Assembly: GCA_002914845.1 (NCBI GenBank)
Contig: JXTC01000004.1
Coordinates: 2,103,600-2,167,599, forward strand
Origin: Trema orientale
Taxonomy: Eukaryota; Streptophyta; Magnoliopsida; Rosales; Cannabaceae
DNA: 64,000 bases
Reading direction: 5' to 3'
Shown piece by piece: positions 35,885 to 47,289 of this stretch; the first letter of the stretch is position 1; every line of letters begins with the position of its first letter. The translations under genes and the position numbers were made by a program. The notes beneath the pieces are model-generated. The model did not search any database and was not told the origin of the DNA. It worked only from the letters and a program-made list of their open reading frames with translations.

Positions 35885-38800
35885 TATATATATAATTAAT
35901 ATTAATTGGCGTATAGTATAATTACATTACTCTACCCATCCAACAATATTTTGAAAACAATTGGCTACATATTATTTATATATATATATATATATATTAA
36001 GGGAGAAGCTATATATTTACTTTTAATACGAACAAGAGTATACTTTTTCATGGTTTTGCTTCATAGCTAGCTACCTAGCATTAAGATTGACACCATATAT
36101 TAAACAATATTTATTGATAGGAGATATTATTATTAATTAATTATTTTCTGTGAAAGAAGGCATTATTTGGCTTACGTTTCAAATCCACTAGTGCGTCATA
36201 TATGGTGAACATTAATGATTACTTAATTTGGTGATTCATGGAAATGAAATGGTTATCATGCCATTAAAAAAATAAAAGGAAACAACATCTTTTAGAGTCC
36301 GTTTTCTATTTCTTTCGGTATTCTATAAAGGTTAAAATAAGGTTGTTACTTGTTAGTTTCCCCGTCAAATATAGAAAAAGAGAAGTTGTTAGAGTATGAA
36401 TAGAAGTTGAAGGTGAAGGATTAAAATTCATTTTTTGGGTCCTCCATTTAGGAGATTTGTCCAAGGAATGAAAAGGACTAGTTAGATAACATGGCTACAT
36501 GCAAATCTGTGTGTGTCTGTCTCTAAGAGAAAAAGAATAATTGAGAGGATTGAATTGAACAAAATTAAGTGGGGAAGGGGTGAAATTGAAAACGTAGCTA
36601 TCGTTCCCACTTCATAAAAAGAGGACGAAAGGTGAGGAGCCCTAGAAAAGCTGTGTCTTGCCGCATAAGGGGAAGACAACAAATGGGGTCCACTTAGAAT
36701 GTGGGATTTTATCACTAAGCCATTACCATTTCATGCATTGTTGTCATGTCATATCATCTTCACCCCTAGCTAGACTAAATTAATTTACAATGACCCTTTT
36801 TGATGATCGATCAGTATTATATGCATTTTGATCTTTTCTTTATTCAAACAAACAATATGTTGTTCATTAAAGCTTGGAAAGTATCAAAGTAATCAAAACA
36901 TAGTCCATATTTACTAATTCCAACTTTAATTTTACAGTAACTTTTTATAGTTAAAAGCCTATATTAACATTTTTCTTAGACCAACACGCTCCTTTTTTCT
37001 ATCTATAAAGCTAAATTATACCCATCAAAGACTAATACCTTATTATTAATTTTTCCATCTACTTTCTTCATCTAAACCACCATCCAATGAAAGTTAATTT
37101 CTAACCAATTTCTAAAGCTCTTCCTTTGTATCCTAAATCCGACACATGAGATAATTTATAAAAAAAAAAAAAAAAACGAAGTATTGTAGAATATTATTCA
37201 TTACGACAAGAGCTTATAACTAATAGGAACTCACGTAAATTCTAAACCAATAATCATACGAAGATAATTATTATCTCAATATTGAAAGTGAATGTATGAC
37301 TACCCATCATGTTAAAACAAGTACACATTGAACGAATTGATTACTAGCTAGCTAGTTGTTATCTTTGATTTTGATGATACCAAAATGTTAATTTATAATA
37401 AGAAATTAAAAGACACTGTATAACAGAGCCAGAGGCCGAAAATTGGGGTTAGAATTTGAGAAACATTCGGCGCCAAAGAGAAGGAATCTAATAATAATAA
37501 AAACTGATGAAAGAAAGAAGGTGATGGAGACAGAGCAAAGGGCAAAGAGGGGCAAAGAGAGAGAGATAGCCCGAGGATCGAGGGGATGACTGCCCCACTC
37601 ACAGTCACAGCTAGGACACTATCATATAATATATTATGTTGATATATACATATAAGAGGACCCTTTTTGACGGCGACTTGGATTAATCTCTGCCCGAACT
37701 GCCCGCTCCAGCAATCCATGCGTAATATCTCGCGTCGTTTTCCTGCCCGGACCTAAGAAACAGATAGATAAAAGTCTCGCGCTCCGGACGGCACGCGCGG
37801 TCAGGGTACGAATCGAGTACTACTACTATTACTATTTTTATTTATCTATATATCTGTAACATTAATACTATACTATACTATATAACACCCACCAATAATT
37901 TCGATACAAAAATCCCATAAAGAAAAAAAAAGAAGAAGAAAACAGTTCTGAGAATCTGAATTCTCTGAAGTCTGATCATGAGGAGGAAAAGCGTTTGTTA
38001 ATATTAAAAAAAAAGGAAAAAAAAAAAGAAAAAACAAGTGTTGTCAAAATTAGTAGTGGGAGTATGGCATGGTGTGGTGGTACTGGTTGCGAAAACAGAC
38101 ATGAGTTTTCTTTTTTCATGGGAGTAGTGGCTTTAAATTTTTCTTTGTTAGCCTTTTTCTTTTCTCATTCATATTTCGTTTTCTTCTGATCAGTGCTAAA
38201 GTAGTGTGATATACTACTTGTTTTGCTTTTGGTCTTGAAGAGGACCTCAGGAGTCAGGACTAGCTACATGGGTGTGCTAGTTAATTGGACCGGGACCATA
38301 CTATATAATATGATATATATAGAGGACTTCTCAATGGTTACAATTTTTTTGTGACCATGAATAGGTACTAAAAAAAGTAGTGATAGCTTTAAATTTTTTT
38401 TATGGTAATAAATAGCATTAAATTTTTTTGGCCAACTACCAAACTAATCATCACCGTAGGATATTAGATCTAACGGCTTAAACTATTGTAACCATCCATG
38501 GGTAAATATTGTTGTAACCATTTAAACTAAACCCGATATATATATATATATATGAATGATCATATTCTTAACTTACCTATTGTTGGATTTATGTTTGATC
38601 TTTTTAATATGAATTTGCTGCTAATGCCTAACCCTTACGATTATGCTAGCATGGACATAATGTAATATTTCTAATTTGTTAAAGTCAAATATTAGGTCAC
38701 TGCACAAAACCTTCCTTCATTTAGGTCTCAAAGTTTAATCCAAATCTTCTGTCAACTTTAGTGTCCGATCGAGTCCAATAAAATTCAGCACCACATTAAA

Positions 38801-39668
38801 ATTTTAAATTAAAACGATAAAGTTAAAAGATGAATTAGCTTGTTTCAAGATTTTAAATTATGTGTCAGCAATTTATTGATGTACCTAATTAGAGTTCCTC
38901 AAATTTAATACCCTCGTATATATACTTCTTTTAAGGGACACCAAAATTGAATATGCTGTTTAGAGTTCCTCAAATTTATATATGATTCTGTTTTTCAAAA
39001 AAGGAAAGAAGAAGAATTATGTATAATAAAATGACGAAATCATGCACGCATAATCTGAAGCCTGAAAAAATGAAAGTCTAGGGACAAAAAAAAAAAAAAA
39101 AAGAAGGAACCTTTTTAAATTGAAGACAAATACAATATGCATGTAGTTCAGATTTGTATTGTGTAATCTATTATGAGCACTTGTCAACTATCAACTAATA
39201 GCGTACATAGTAGTATATAGTTGAGGTATTATAACCAATCAAGTACTTATATTTCCGATCACTCGATCACAATTTATATATTTGTGGATATAAACTAGGC
39301 AAAAAATAATTTTTTAATCAAATTAAAATAAGTAGTAGTTCCTAAAAAAAAATAAATAAATAAAACAAAAACAGAGCATCAAAACTATATATGCACACCG
39401 CATAGTTATAAGTTTTGCATCGACCTATACGACTTATCCCACACATTATGTTTGCAAATATGTCCGTTAAAAAAAAGCGCCATTATTACAAATCCGAAGA
39501 GAGAAATATTTCCAAATAACAATATACCGTCATACATTCCATTATATCAAAGACACTCGATTATTTGCCCTTAAAAAAAGGAAAAAAAAAAAGGAACCTT
39601 GATTAATAATTTGCCCTTGGAAAAATAGACACCTGATTTGGTTCATAATTTACTATGTTACTTTGTAT
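35885..39668. other. Intergenic stretch left of the Gypsy element
   Basis: No gene could be supported. The short segment 37430-37760 is more GC-rich than its surroundings and purine-rich on the plus strand (gagagagagat near 37558), but no protein or small-RNA precursor was recognised. A small TIR element is listed separately at 38333-38522. Confidence 0.4.
38333..38522. repeat. Small TIR element (AATGGTTACAA ends)
   Basis: A perfect 11-bp terminal inverted repeat: AATGGTTACAA at 38333 and TTGTAACCATT at 38512-38522. It is 190 bp long, AT-rich and non-coding. TA-rich sequence lies just outside both ends, with (TA)n from about 38536. It contains a TAGATCTAACGGCTTAAAC segment reminiscent of the other MITE family but has different ends. 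Confidence 0.6.
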
Positions 39669-39673
39669 CTAAC
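39669..39673. repeat. Target-site duplication, left (ctaac)
   Basis: The five bases ctaac directly precede the terminal TGTTGACGG of the left LTR and match the five bases following the right LTR at 53123-53127. Confidence 0.85.
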
Positions 39674-39768
39674 TGTTGACGGAGGTTTTGTCAACGATGA
39701 ATTTAGGAAATTGTGAGATGTGGCTTGTGTATGAAAAGGGTTGATAAGGCAAAGTAAATAAAGAGACG
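39674..39768 (-). repeat. 3' LTR of the Tat element, only its outer 95 bases readable
   Basis: Identical over 95 bases to 52535-52629 of the other LTR, then cut by the N gap. The sequence after the gap does not match the LTR, so the inner 490 or so bases of this LTR are missing from the assembly. Confidence 0.9.
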
Positions 39769-40043
39769 NNNNNNNNNNNNNNNNNNNNNNNNNNNNNNNN
39801 NNNNNNNNNNNNNNNNNNNNNNNNNNNNNNNNNNNNNNNNNNNNNNNNNNNNNNNNNNNNNNNNNNNNNNNNNNNNNNNNNNNNNNNNNNNNNNNNNNNN
39901 NNNNNNNNNNNNNNNNNNNNNNNNNNNNNNNNNNNNNNNNNNNNNNNNNNNNNNNNNNNNNNNNNNNNNNNNNNNNNNNNNNNNNNNNNNNNNNNNNNNN
40001 NNNNNNNNNNNNNNNNNNNNNNNNNNNNNNNNNNNNNNNNNNN
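39769..40043. other. Assembly gap of 275 Ns
   Basis: An unresolved stretch inside the 3' LTR. At least 493 LTR bases are unaccounted for, so the stated gap length cannot be the real one unless the LTR is internally deleted. The polypurine tract must also lie here. Confidence 0.95.
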
Positions 40044-40086
40044 GAGAAATCACCACAACTCGAGGCGACCTCTCCGTTTCCCGAGC

Positions 40087-40092
40087 TGACGT
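40087..40092. promoter_or_regulatory. TGACGT element upstream of the antisense gene
   Basis: TGACGT is the core bound by TGA-type bZIP factors. It lies 165 bases upstream of the putative TATA box at 40257. Function is inferred from position only. Confidence 0.3.
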
Positions 40093-40256
40093 GATGATGT
40101 CGATAACAATCAGCTGTCGTTTCAGCCTTGTCGTTTCGAATTTCAAAAATTAAATCCGCCTTAATTCCTGATTTCAAATCCCGCGCAAATCTCGGCCCTT
40201 TGATCTGCAAATTAGATCCCTTGATCTACGGCCATTATTCATCGAATATCTTACCA

Positions 40257-40264
40257 TATAAATA
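40257..40264 (+). promoter_or_regulatory. Putative TATA box of the antisense accessory gene
   Basis: TATAAATA in the context ACCATATAAATACTCC, on the plus strand. It sits about 240 bases upstream of a good 5'-UTR splice donor (AATCAAG before GTCGGT, 40498), with a pyrimidine-rich leader between. This makes a plausible internal promoter that drives transcription against the element's own direction. Confidence 0.5.
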
Positions 40265-41030
40265 CTCCTTCTTCCCTTTCTTCAAAACTCATTTTTCAGA
40301 AATTCCGAACAAACCAGAGCATTTACCGGAAACCTGATAGGGCAAAAAACCCCTTTTTTTTTTTTAATTCCTCCTGAAATCTCCTTTCTTCGGCTAGCTT
40401 CTTCCTCATTTCCGGCGGGACGAAGACTTCTTTCTCATCTCCGGCAAGACGAACTAACAGTATTTTAAGGACTCCAGAATCATCTAAAAGAATCAAGGTC
40501 GGTTTCCTCTCTCTTTTTCTGTCTAATTTTTCCGAGCATTTTTGACATGGTTTCTGCCATTTTGATTCTTAGAAAAGCATGAATCTTAAAAACCGTAGAG
40601 ATGATTCTCAGAAAATAGGAACCGTAGAGACGAATTCCAGAATATAGGAACCGTAGAGATGAATTCCAGAATTTATTTAAATCTATAAACAAACTCATAG
40701 GAATTAGATTCTGGAATGTTCATCGAACCCAAATCTTTGTAGAAATTTTGTAGATCGAATGACGAATTATCGAAGAATTAGCTCGAACATTCCAGATGAA
40801 CCTTTGACATTTCTTTAAAGATTGACGACATAGCTGAACCTTTCATACATTAGGGTTTGTTGCCCCCAATTAGAGTTTCACCGCTCGCATATAGCGAGGA
40901 CACCTGTAAAGAAAACAATAATACGCCTATCTCTAGATCGCACTTTTAGGTTAGTCAAATATATAATTTTACCTGTAGGATAATGCTCGCATAGGAAATT
41001 AAAATTTTTCCTTTATTATTTTGTTTTCAG

Positions 41031-43199
41031 ATGTCTAGTAGCGAAGAGCTTAGGGAGGGGAATGCGTTCTCAGGGGAGTCGTCATTCTCCGAGTCGAGCC
41101 CTAGCTCTATAAATCTTGACGATTATATAGAGCAACCGGAAGTAGAGATAACGGGGACTAGACAAAGTAGTCCTCGCATAGGCGACCTCCCACAGGACCA
41201 ATGGCCCCAACATATTAGGGACGCCCCCGAATATGCGAAGGGTCACCAATACGTGGAGGGAGATTGGTCATGTACCAATATCCAGACGAGCATTTCTACG
41301 AATAAGCTCGAGAAGATCATCCGCGTCTACAACATCAATACCCTTCTTCGCATTCCTACTGAATTCAATCGACCACACACCCCTCCTCGCGGTACTGCCT
41401 CTTTCTCTGAGGCAGTACTCAGGTGTGGCGTCCATCTCCCTCTTCATCCATACATAAAATCTATCGTCGACTATTACGGCGTCGTTCCCTACCAATTAAC
41501 CCCCAATACTTATAGATACATGGTAGGTTTGTACATACTATACCATAAACTTAGCTTAGGTAACCCTACTCCTGAAGAATTCGCCTGGTTCTACCAAGTG
41601 AAGTCGAATCCCTCAGACTTCGGCTTCTTCTATGCGAGCAAATGGTCGAATCAGGCGATCAAGACCATCCATGGAGTTCGCAACAACATGGGAAAATGGA
41701 AGAACCCATTTTTCCACTTTGATTACGCTGATAACGGGTTTTTTCAAAACCCTGGTAGGTAACGTAACTTGACTCTTGTATTCATAACAAGTTAAATATA
41801 TATCTGATCGCATTTCTTTGTCTTTGTAGAAAATAAAGAGCGCCCAGGTCTCAGCGAGGCACAGCTTTCAAGGGTGTACAAAGTTAACGCTCTTCCAGAC
41901 GAGGAGTTTAATTGGAAAAAGCTCGGGACAACAAGGAACCTGATTGACTGCGGGCTGTTTCCCAAAGGCGCTTCACTTCCATACTCTGCCAACCGCCCGT
42001 CAAAACCCAGGAGTTCGAGGAAAACAAAAAAGGCGACCAAGCAAAAGGAAGCAGGTACATCTTTGAAGACAAGGAAAAGAAAAGCACCTGCTACTCCTAT
42101 TGTCGAGCCACCGTCTCCTGAGGCTCCTTCACCTGAAGCTCCACCTCCCTCTTCATCCCATCCTGAAGAAGGTAATTTTTTCCTCTTCGAGAACTTCTTA
42201 CATCGCACTATTTTCCTCGAACTTTAACTAATTTCGTTCATGCAGATATGACCATTGGCAGTGGTCTGCGAGCTCCTCCATCAACCCTTGGGTCTATCGC
42301 GAAGTCGAAGACCCCGGAAGGCACTCCTCCCTCCAAAGGGAAAGAGAAGGTTGACTCTTCAAAGAAGAGGAAAGTAGCCTTCGATGACATCCCTCCAAGT
42401 TCGACCACTTCTCCAGCTCCTCAACCTGCGAGCCAGGCTGAGCCATCCGTAGAGCCGTCTTCATCAGCAGGCGCGAGCCAGGTCGACAAGGCCACTGAGG
42501 TCCTGAACCAGCTCCGCCAGCTTCCGGAAAAGGCAGGCATGAGTGCGGCCTTTGTAGATCGCTTCACATCTGAAGAAGCGTGGGAGAAAATGAAGCGAAG
42601 GTCTCCCAGGGTCGCATTCACCGCAGCAATGCGTATGCTTGCCAATGTAAGCTTCTTACTTAAGTCTACAAATTTCTAAAATTATTTTTACTAATATCCT
42701 CGCATTTCAGACCGCCGCAGCTGCTGTACTTATGTATGATCCAGTCCTTGAGTGCATGGAGAAAGGAGATAAGGTCGAAGAAATTTCCAAGGCGTTCGAG
42801 GACTCGAAGAAAACTCTTCAGGACGAGAAATCGTCCTTCGAGTTAGAGAAGAAGCAGCTGTGTGAGGAACTGGAGAAGGAGAAACTCGAGAAGGAGAAGC
42901 TTGAGGAAAAAATCACAGGCCTCGAAAAAGTTATCTCCGAGCACGCAGATGCGTTGAAGAGGGTCGCTGAGGAAGCTGGTCGCAAGGCAGTTGAAGACTT
43001 CAGAGCTAACGAAGTCAAAGAGATCGAAGAGAAAGCCAGCGACATTGCTTCTTCAACGATCATCTACAATATATATTGCGAGCACCCGGAGTTCGATTTC
43101 TCCATTCTTGGCGAGGACGTCGTCGAGCTTGTCGATAGTTGGAGGAAGGCCGAAGCTGCGGAAAAAACGGCGGAGGTGGGGGCGAGCTCTTCTAAGTAG
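41031..43199 (+). CDS. Antisense accessory gene of the Tat element (putative gypsy-type transposon domain protein), four coding exons
   Basis: Four coding exons (41031-41754, 41830-42171, 42246-42646, 42711-43199) join in frame to 1956 nt, 651 residues, with every intron GT-AG and no stop. A fifth, untranslated exon is likely: a donor at 40498 pairs with the acceptor TTGTTTTCAG ending at 41030, directly before the ATG. Residues about 120-240 (FSEAVLRCGVHLPLHPYIKS, YYGVVPYQLTPNTYRYMVG) match the plant 'putative gypsy type transposon' domain (Pfam PF04195 type), as recalled. The middle (about 270-420) is rich in Pro, Ser and Lys with nuclear-localisation-like RKRK and KKRK runs. Residues about 505-600 form a strong Glu/Lys coiled coil. 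It runs towards the end of pol. Function is unknown. Intactness suggests recent selection or simply youth of the element. Confidence 0.82.
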
Positions 43200-43729
43200 T
43201 TAAAAACCAAATGTAATTTTAATAGTTGCGGGCATGTCCCGTTTTTTATTTGTAATATACTCATAAATACAATCTATTTTTCTTTCAATCGACAATTTAA
43301 GCATAAATGCGATTTATTTCTTCGATTGACGATTTTCTTGAAGATTAATTCGATGAACTAATTTCCTGCAAAATAAACAAACGTCATCGCATAATAATAT
43401 AGTCGTGCATAATTTAACCAAGTAGTCAATCACAGTGATTGATCGGTACGCTATTGCGATTCGAATCCAATTAACTTAAACCGGGGTCTAAGTAGTAGGA
43501 TGGGTTAGGTCGCTTAAGAAAAATAATAATACGAGTGATGCAAACTCTACTATTTTCCAAAAGTTCCAAGTTAAAAGAGTTTATAGCAATATATCACATC
43601 GAACAATAAACTTTATGTTTAGTTACTTTCTGTTCGGGGAGGGAAATTACGTAATACGACATGCTATGGCATGAAGCGAGGAGAAAATCCTAAGATTTTA
43701 AGAATTTTTAGAACGGCGCGATCCAAAAA
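43200..43729. other. Region between the antisense gene and the first duplicated pol block
   Basis: It contains the 3' end of the antisense gene. An inverted pair GCGGGCATGTCCCG lies at about 43226-43241, followed by T-rich sequence that could serve as a transcript end. No reading frame belonging to gag-pol is seen here. Confidence 0.4.
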
Positions 43730-45510
43730 ATTCCAACCCCTCTAAATGAACGTTTTGCATAGTTCCTTAGGAAGCGAGTAGGAGATGACGATCTAATCCT
43801 ACTGCCCCCCGAGTTTTATGGTGTGCGAAGACTGCCATAAAACTATGATAGACGCGCAAAAAAAAATCACCAGATCACCATGAAGATCAAACGAAGAAAC
43901 TTTATTGAAGAATTCTGGTAAACATTCATAAAATGAAGATACATGAATATTCATTGATAATATCGACGAAGTTGTTCGGAATTCCATGCGTGCTCGATCT
44001 TTTGTCCTCCCATGCGAACAAGCTTGTAAGTCCCAGGTCGAATGACGGCGTCAATAACATATGGTCCTTCCCAAGAGGGACCAAAAACTCCAGCACCATG
44101 CTCTTTTGTATTAGGTAGAACTTGTCTAAGAACAAGGTCTCCTAGCTTGAATTCACGATTTTTTACTTTTGAATTATAATATCGAGCAGTACGCTGTTGG
44201 TATGACGCGACGCGTAGTTGAGATTGCTCGCGCCTTTCCTCCAAAAGATCGAGCTCAATTCTCATCAAAAAATTGTTCTGATCTTGTTCGTAAGTTGATC
44301 TTCTTAAGGAGCTTGCACCAATTTCTACTGGGATCATAGCTTCATAGCCATAAGCCAAGCAGAATGGACTTTCACCTGTAGTAGTTCTTTGAGTGGTGCG
44401 ATAAGCCCACAACACCTCTGGAAGTATTTCTGGCCAGACTCCTTTGTGTTCTTCTAACTTTGTCTTTAGGTTTTGCTTGAGGATCTTGTTGATAGCTTCA
44501 ACTTGCCCATTTGCTTGCGGATGGACAACGGCAGAGAAACTTTTCTTGATTCCCAAGTTGTCACAAAAATTGCGAAATTCATCGCAGTCGAACTGTTTCC
44601 CGTTATCAGAGATTATCGTGTGTGGAATGCCATAACGACAGATTATAGATTTATAAACAAAATCTATCATCTTTTTCGCGGAAATAGTACTTAAAGCTTC
44701 GGCTTCCGTCCACTTGGTAAAGTAATCGACTGCGACCACCGCATATTTCAGTCCTCCTCGCGCTAATGGGAGAGTCCCAATGATGTCTATTCCCCAAACC
44801 GCAAATGGCCAAGGACTAGTCATTGATGTTAAGGGAACTGGAGGCTTTCGAGGAATGGTGGCGAATCTCTGGCACTTGTTGCATTTACGTGCAAACTCCA
44901 TTGCATCCTTCTTCATTGTTGGCCAAAAGTAACCCTGCCTGAGAGCTTTATTTGCAAGTGCCTGCCCCCCAGAATGATTCCCACATATCCCTTCATGAAT
45001 TTCCTTCATAATATAGTACGCTTTCTCATCATCAACGCACAGCAACAGTGGCGAACTAAAGCTTCTTCGATAAAGTCTGTCATCATACAAAATATAGCGA
45101 GCTGCCTTCATCCGGAGTCGCTTTGCGTCATCTTTATTTTCAGGAAGTTCGCCGTCTTGCAAGTACTTCATTATGGGATCAATCCATGTAGGTTTACGAT
45201 GAACCGGCATAGTTACTTGAGGCTCTTCTTCAATGCTTGGTTTTGCAAGGAATTCTACAGGCACAACTTTCAATAATTCGGCATCCTTCGTCGAAGCAAG
45301 CTTGGCTAAAGCGTCTGCTTGAGTATTTTTGGCTCGCGGAAGGAGTTGAATGTTATAGGCCACAAACTTTGAAAAAAGTCGTTGTACTTCCTGTAAGTAA
45401 GCTATCATCCTTCCTCCTCTTGCTTGGTAATCGCCAGTTACTTGGCAGACTACAAGTTGGGAATCGCTATATGTTTCAATCATTTCGACCTTCATCTCTT
45501 GTGCGAGTTT
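43730..45510 (-). repeat. Duplicated block A, first copy (RNase H to end of pol)
   Basis: 1781 bases that repeat as 45512-47289 after a single N at 45511. The pol part (45495-43951) is open and covers part of the second RNase H and the whole integrase, ending ...HAWNSEQLRRYYQ. The copies differ by a 3-base A-run change and by substitutions such as Ile/Met after PTW, Glu/Gly and Ile/Val in the integrase (EEHKGVWPEI against EGHKGVWPEV). They are therefore not identical reads of the same contig. Confidence 0.9.
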
Positions 45511-45511
45511 N

Positions 45512-47289
45512 ATTCCAACCCCTCTAAATGAACGTTTTGCATAGTTCCTTAGGAAGCGAGTAGGAGATGACGATCTAATCCTACTGCCCCCCGAGTTTTA
45601 TGGTGTGCGAAGACTGCCATAAAACTATGATAGACGCGCAAAAAATCACCAGATCACCATGAAGATCAAACGAAGAAACTTTATTGAAGAATTCTGGTAA
45701 ACATTCATAAAATGAAGATACATGAATATTCATTGATAATATCGACGAAGTTGTTCGGAATTCCATGCGTGCTCGATCTTTTGTCCTCCTATGCGAGCAA
45801 GCTTGTAAGTCCCAGGTCGAATGACGGCGTCAATAACATATGGTCCTTCCCAAGAGGGACCAAAAACTCCAGCACCATGCTCTTTTGTATTAGGTAGAAC
45901 TTGTCTAAGAACAAGGTCTCCTAGCTTGAATTCACGATTTTTTACTTTTGAATTATAATATCGAGCAGTGCGCTGTTGATATGATGCGACGCGTAGTTGA
46001 GATTGCTCGCGCCTTTCCTCCAAAAGATCGAGCTCAACTCTCATCAAAACATTGTTCTGATCTTGTTCGTAAGTTGATCTTCGTAAGGAGCTTGCACCAA
46101 TTTCTACTGGGATCATAGCTTCATAGCCATAAGCTAAGCAGAATGGACTTTCACCGGTAGTAGTTCTTTGAGTGGTGCGATAAGCCCACAACACCTCTGG
46201 AAGTACTTCTGGCCAGACTCCTTTGTGTCCTTCCAACTTTGTCTTTAGGTTTTGCTTGAGGATCTTGTTGATAGCTTCAACTTGCCCATTTGCTTGCGGA
46301 TGAACAACGGCAGAGAAACTTTTCTTGATTCCCAAGTTGTCACAAAAATTGCGAAATTCATCGCAGTCGAACTGTTTCCCGTTATCAGAGATTATCGTGT
46401 GTGGAATGCCATAACGACAGATTATAGATTTATAAACAAAATCTATCATCTTTTTCGCGGAAATAGTACTTAAAGCTTCGGCTTCCGTCCACTTGGTAAA
46501 GTAATCAACTGCGACTACCGCATATTTCAGTCCTCCTCGCGCTAATGGGAGAGTCCCAATGATGTCTATTCCCCAAACCGCAAATGGCCAAGGACTAGTC
46601 ATTGATGTTAAGGGAACTGGAGGCATTCGAGGAATGGTGGCGAATCTCTGGCACTTGTTGCATTTACGTGCAAACTCCATTGCATCCTTCTTCATTGTTG
46701 GCCAAAAGTAACCCTGCCTGAGAGCTTTATTTGCAAGTGCCTGCCCCCCAGAATGATTCCCACATATCCCTTCATGAATTTCCTTCATAATATAGTACGC
46801 TTTCTCATCATCAACGCACAGCAATAGTGGCGAACTAAAGCTTCTTCGATAAAGTCTGTCATCATACAAAATATAGCGAGCTGCCTTCATCCGGAGTCGC
46901 TTTGCGTCATCTTTATTCTCAGGAAGTTCGCCGTCTTGCAAGTACTTCATTATGGGATCCATCCATGTAGGTTTACGATGAACCGGCATAGTTACTTGAG
47001 GCTCTACTTCAATGCTTGGTTTTGCAAGGAATTCTACAGGCACAACTTTCAATAATTCGGCATCCTTCGTCGAAGCAAGCTTGGCTAAAGCGTCTGCTTG
47101 AGTATTTTTGGCTCGCGGAAGGAGTTGAATGTTATAGGCCACAAACTTTGAAAAAAGTCGTTGTACTTCCTGTAAGTAAGCTATCATCCTTCCTCCTCTT
47201 GCTTGGTAATCGCCAGTTACTTGGCAGACTACAAGTTGGGAATCACTATATGTTTCAATCATTTCGACCTTCATCTCCTGTGCGAGTTT
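45512..47289 (-). repeat. Duplicated block A, second copy
   Basis: 1778 bases, about 99 percent the same as 43730-45510. This copy is continuous with the rest of the pol frame on its right side. The single N at 45511 marks the joint. Confidence 0.9.

Noticed and set aside
37393..37719. A 108-residue minus-strand frame in a GC-richer patch
   Set aside because: It is low-complexity Ser/Leu/Pro sequence from a purine/pyrimidine tract, with no recognisable domain and no splice partners.
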